6,917 bases of DNA, from the NCBI GenBank assembly GCA_003648845.1, contig QMQA01000062.1, positions 1 to 6,917 of the forward strand, given 5' to 3'. Origin of the DNA: Candidatus Aerophobota bacterium. GTDB taxonomy: Bacteria > Aerophobota > Aerophobia > Aerophobales > B3-G15. The position numbers and the translations under genes are program-made. The notes under the pieces are model-generated. The model saw nothing but the letters and a program-made list of their open reading frames with translations. It was not told the origin of the DNA and did no database searches. Position 1 is the stretch's first letter. Every line of letters starts with the position of its first letter. Below, one piece after another: positions 5,776 through 6,917 of the stretch.

Positions 5776-6379
5776 CTTCCAGATATCCGTTTTTATCTTT
5801 GCTGAAGACGAGTTCATCTATCAGGCCATCTCCGTCATCATCCATGCCATTTTGGCAGTAATTTCCATCCTCAGGCTGGTTAGCTTCTTCTTTATCAGTT
5901 CCAGTTTTACCATCAAAACCCTTGCAATAAATGTCAAAGCTTGTAGTGTTGTGAAAAGGTGGGAAGGTAGAAGGATCATTATCCAGATCAGCTCGATAAA
6001 CGTATATGTGCTCTCTATCGTTTTTGCCTTTGTGCCACGGATCTACCAGCTCTCCAGTCGAGTTCACTTCATTATCTCTAAACTCAAGGTAGGGGCCTTT
6101 CCATCCAGGTACATCTCGAATTGGATCATTTTCGCCAGGATCAAGTGCCCGGCGAAGTGAAGCTGAGCCTTCCTCGTCAGAAGGATACATTCCTGTATCA
6201 ATCCTGTACATAGATATGGCAAGCTCCAGCTTTCCTATGAAGGTTTTTGCCTCTGATCTTTTTGCCCGGTTGGTTGCTTTGATAAGGCTGGTGGTTATAA
6301 TTGTCGTCAGGATTGAGATTACCGCAATAACTATAAGCAGCTCAACAAGCGTGAGACCTTTTAGTCTCTCCTGAACCAT
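5756..6379 (-). CDS. gspG: Type II secretion major pseudopilin, GspG-like, with acidic C-terminal insertion
   Basis: The main building block of the type II secretion pseudopilus. The leader MVQERLKG is followed by LTLVELLIVIAVISILTTI (cut after Gly8, Glu at +5). Next come GspG hallmarks: RAKRSEAKTFIGKLELAISMYRIDTGMYPSDEEG, WKGPYLE, ELVDPWHKG, FDIYCKGFDGKTG and a terminal DDINNW. With 207 residues it is much longer than usual (about 140-150). The excess includes a segment at about 159-202, just where GspG proteins bind calcium, carrying CQNGMDDDGDGLIDE (175-189), a DxDxDGxxD loop like those of EF-hand-type calcium sites. Cys152 and Cys175 could form a disulfide. The ATG at 6379 has an AGGGA SD 6 bases upstream; an in-frame GTG at 6394 would lengthen the leader by five residues and lacks an SD. 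First gene of the cluster. Confidence 0.88.
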   Translation of the reverse strand: MVQERLKGLTLVELLIVIAVISILTTIITTSLIKATNRAKRSEAKTFIGKLELAISMYRIDTGMYPSDEEGSASLRRALDPGENDPIRDVPGWKGPYLEFRDNEVNSTGELVDPWHKGKNDREHIYVYRADLDNDPSTFPPFHNTTSFDIYCKGFDGKTGTDKEEANQPEDGNYCQNGMDDDGDGLIDELVFSKDKNGYLEDDINNW

Positions 6380-6415
6380 AATCAGTCCCTGCACACAGTG
6401 GGAGGTGTATCAGTT

Positions 6416-6443
6416 ATTATAATTTTTTTTCTCTTCAGGGCAA
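6416..6443 (-). promoter_or_regulatory. Probable sigma70-type promoter of the gspGHIJ cluster
   Basis: The minus strand has a perfect TATAAT -10 box (6421-6416), a 16-base spacer and TTGCCC (6443-6438, 4 of 6 to the -35 consensus). The -35 box begins just after the gcvPB stop codon. Transcription would start near 6409, about 30 bases before the gspG ATG. No terminator hairpin is visible between gcvPB and this promoter. Confidence 0.6.
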
Positions 6444-6444
6444 G

Positions 6445-6917
6445 TCAGGATTCTTCCCATCTTACTCTGGGAAATCTGTTTGCCCTTACCTCATCAACCC
6501 GTGCAACAGGAGTTTTATGAGGAGCCTCCTTCACCAGTGAAGGATTTTCTTCTATTTCTTTTGCAATTTGCAAAAGAGCACCAATAAACATATCCAGAGT
6601 TTCCTTGCTCTCGGTTTCAGTAGGCTCAATCATTAAAGCCTCCTCTACTATAAGAGGAAAATAAATAGTAGGAGGGTGCAGGTCAAAATCAAGAAGGCGT
6701 TTGGCAACATCCAGGGTTCTTACCCCCTTTTCTTTTTTACCTTTGCCAGAAAGAACACACTCATGCATGCAAACTCCTTTGTAAGTAGAGGGGAAAAATT
6801 TTTCGAGTTTTTTTCTAATGTAATTGGCAGAAAGAATAGCATCTTCACTTACCTGCCTTAAACCTTCTTTTCCCAACATTCTTAAATAGCAATAGGCTTT
6901 TATAACCACCCCAACAT
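6445..6917 (-). CDS. gcvPB: Glycine dehydrogenase (decarboxylating) subunit 2, C-terminal part (cut by window edge)
   Basis: The last 157 codons of the second subunit of split P-protein of the glycine cleavage system. This PLP enzyme decarboxylates glycine and passes the aminomethyl group to the lipoyl arm of GcvH. Diagnostic segments are [13 protein letters not shown] near the edge, MHECVLS, then [48 protein letters not shown], which is strongly conserved at this end of P-proteins. The ending [14 protein letters not shown] fits the split GcvPB form. The frame is open to the right edge. A GTG lies at 6909 but is internal, because family homology already covers that part. The PLP-binding lysine and most of the fold lie outside the window. 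No other gcv gene is in view, and the next gene downstream belongs to an unrelated system. Confidence 0.95.
   Translation of the reverse strand, partial: VGVVIKAYCYLRMLGKEGLRQVSEDAILSANYIRKKLEKFFPSTYKGVCMHECVLSGKGKKEKGVRTLDVAKRLLDFDLHPPTIYFPLIVEEALMIEPTETESKETLDMFIGALLQIAKEIEENPSLVKEAPHKTPVARVDEVRANRFPRVRWEES

Noticed and set aside
5696..6160. Plus-strand open frame of 154 codons opposite gspG
   Set aside because: It lies antisense to well-supported pseudopilin genes. Its hydrophobic stretches are complements of coding sequence, with no SD or family signature.
6395..6409. Short CAC/GTG palindrome in the gspG leader as an operator
   Set aside because: Only a few bases of symmetry, expected by chance, with no repeat of the motif elsewhere in the window.

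Overview
The window is a bacterial chromosomal segment in which every gene I can support lies on the minus strand. It is fairly AT-rich with very tight gene packing. Four consecutive pseudopilin genes imply a type II secretion-like machine, and so probably a two-membrane cell envelope. The P-protein of the glycine cleavage system is of the split (GcvPA/GcvPB) type, common in Firmicutes, Thermotogae and many deep-branching anaerobic lineages. I cannot name the phylum; a deep-branching or candidate-phylum bacterium is my inference.

In the direction of transcription (high to low coordinates) the window holds three blocks. Block 1 is the C-terminal third of gcvPB, running off the right edge. Block 2 is a pseudopilin cluster in the order gspG, gspH, gspI, gspJ, with overlaps or gaps of a few bases and a good sigma70-type promoter just upstream. 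Block 3 is a set of RNA and translation genes: rpsO (S15) and pnp (PNPase) as a tight pair, then rpsU (S21), fmt (Met-tRNA formyltransferase) and the start of htpX (membrane zinc protease), which runs off the left edge. rpsU has its own promoter-like sequence overlapping the end of pnp, so rpsU-fmt-htpX may form a separate unit. rpsO, rpsU and fmt all appear to use GTG or TTG start codons, supported by strong Shine-Dalgarno (SD) sequences.

The main unexplained structure is a 167-bp imperfect palindrome at 1391-1557, which fills the whole gap between rpsU and fmt. Its ends are a perfect 13-bp inverted repeat inside a longer, about 32-bp interrupted arm, with further nested inverted pairs. It looks like a miniature inverted-repeat element or a long regulatory hairpin. 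One arm begins inside the rpsU stop codon; the other contains the fmt ribosome binding site, so the fold would hide that site and could couple fmt translation to rpsU translation. A second oddity is an insertion with a DxDxDG calcium-binding-like loop and a nearby cysteine in the C-terminal region of the GspG-like major pseudopilin. I see no CRISPR array, tRNA, rRNA, transposase or defence genes. Apart from the palindrome the window is mostly core housekeeping DNA.
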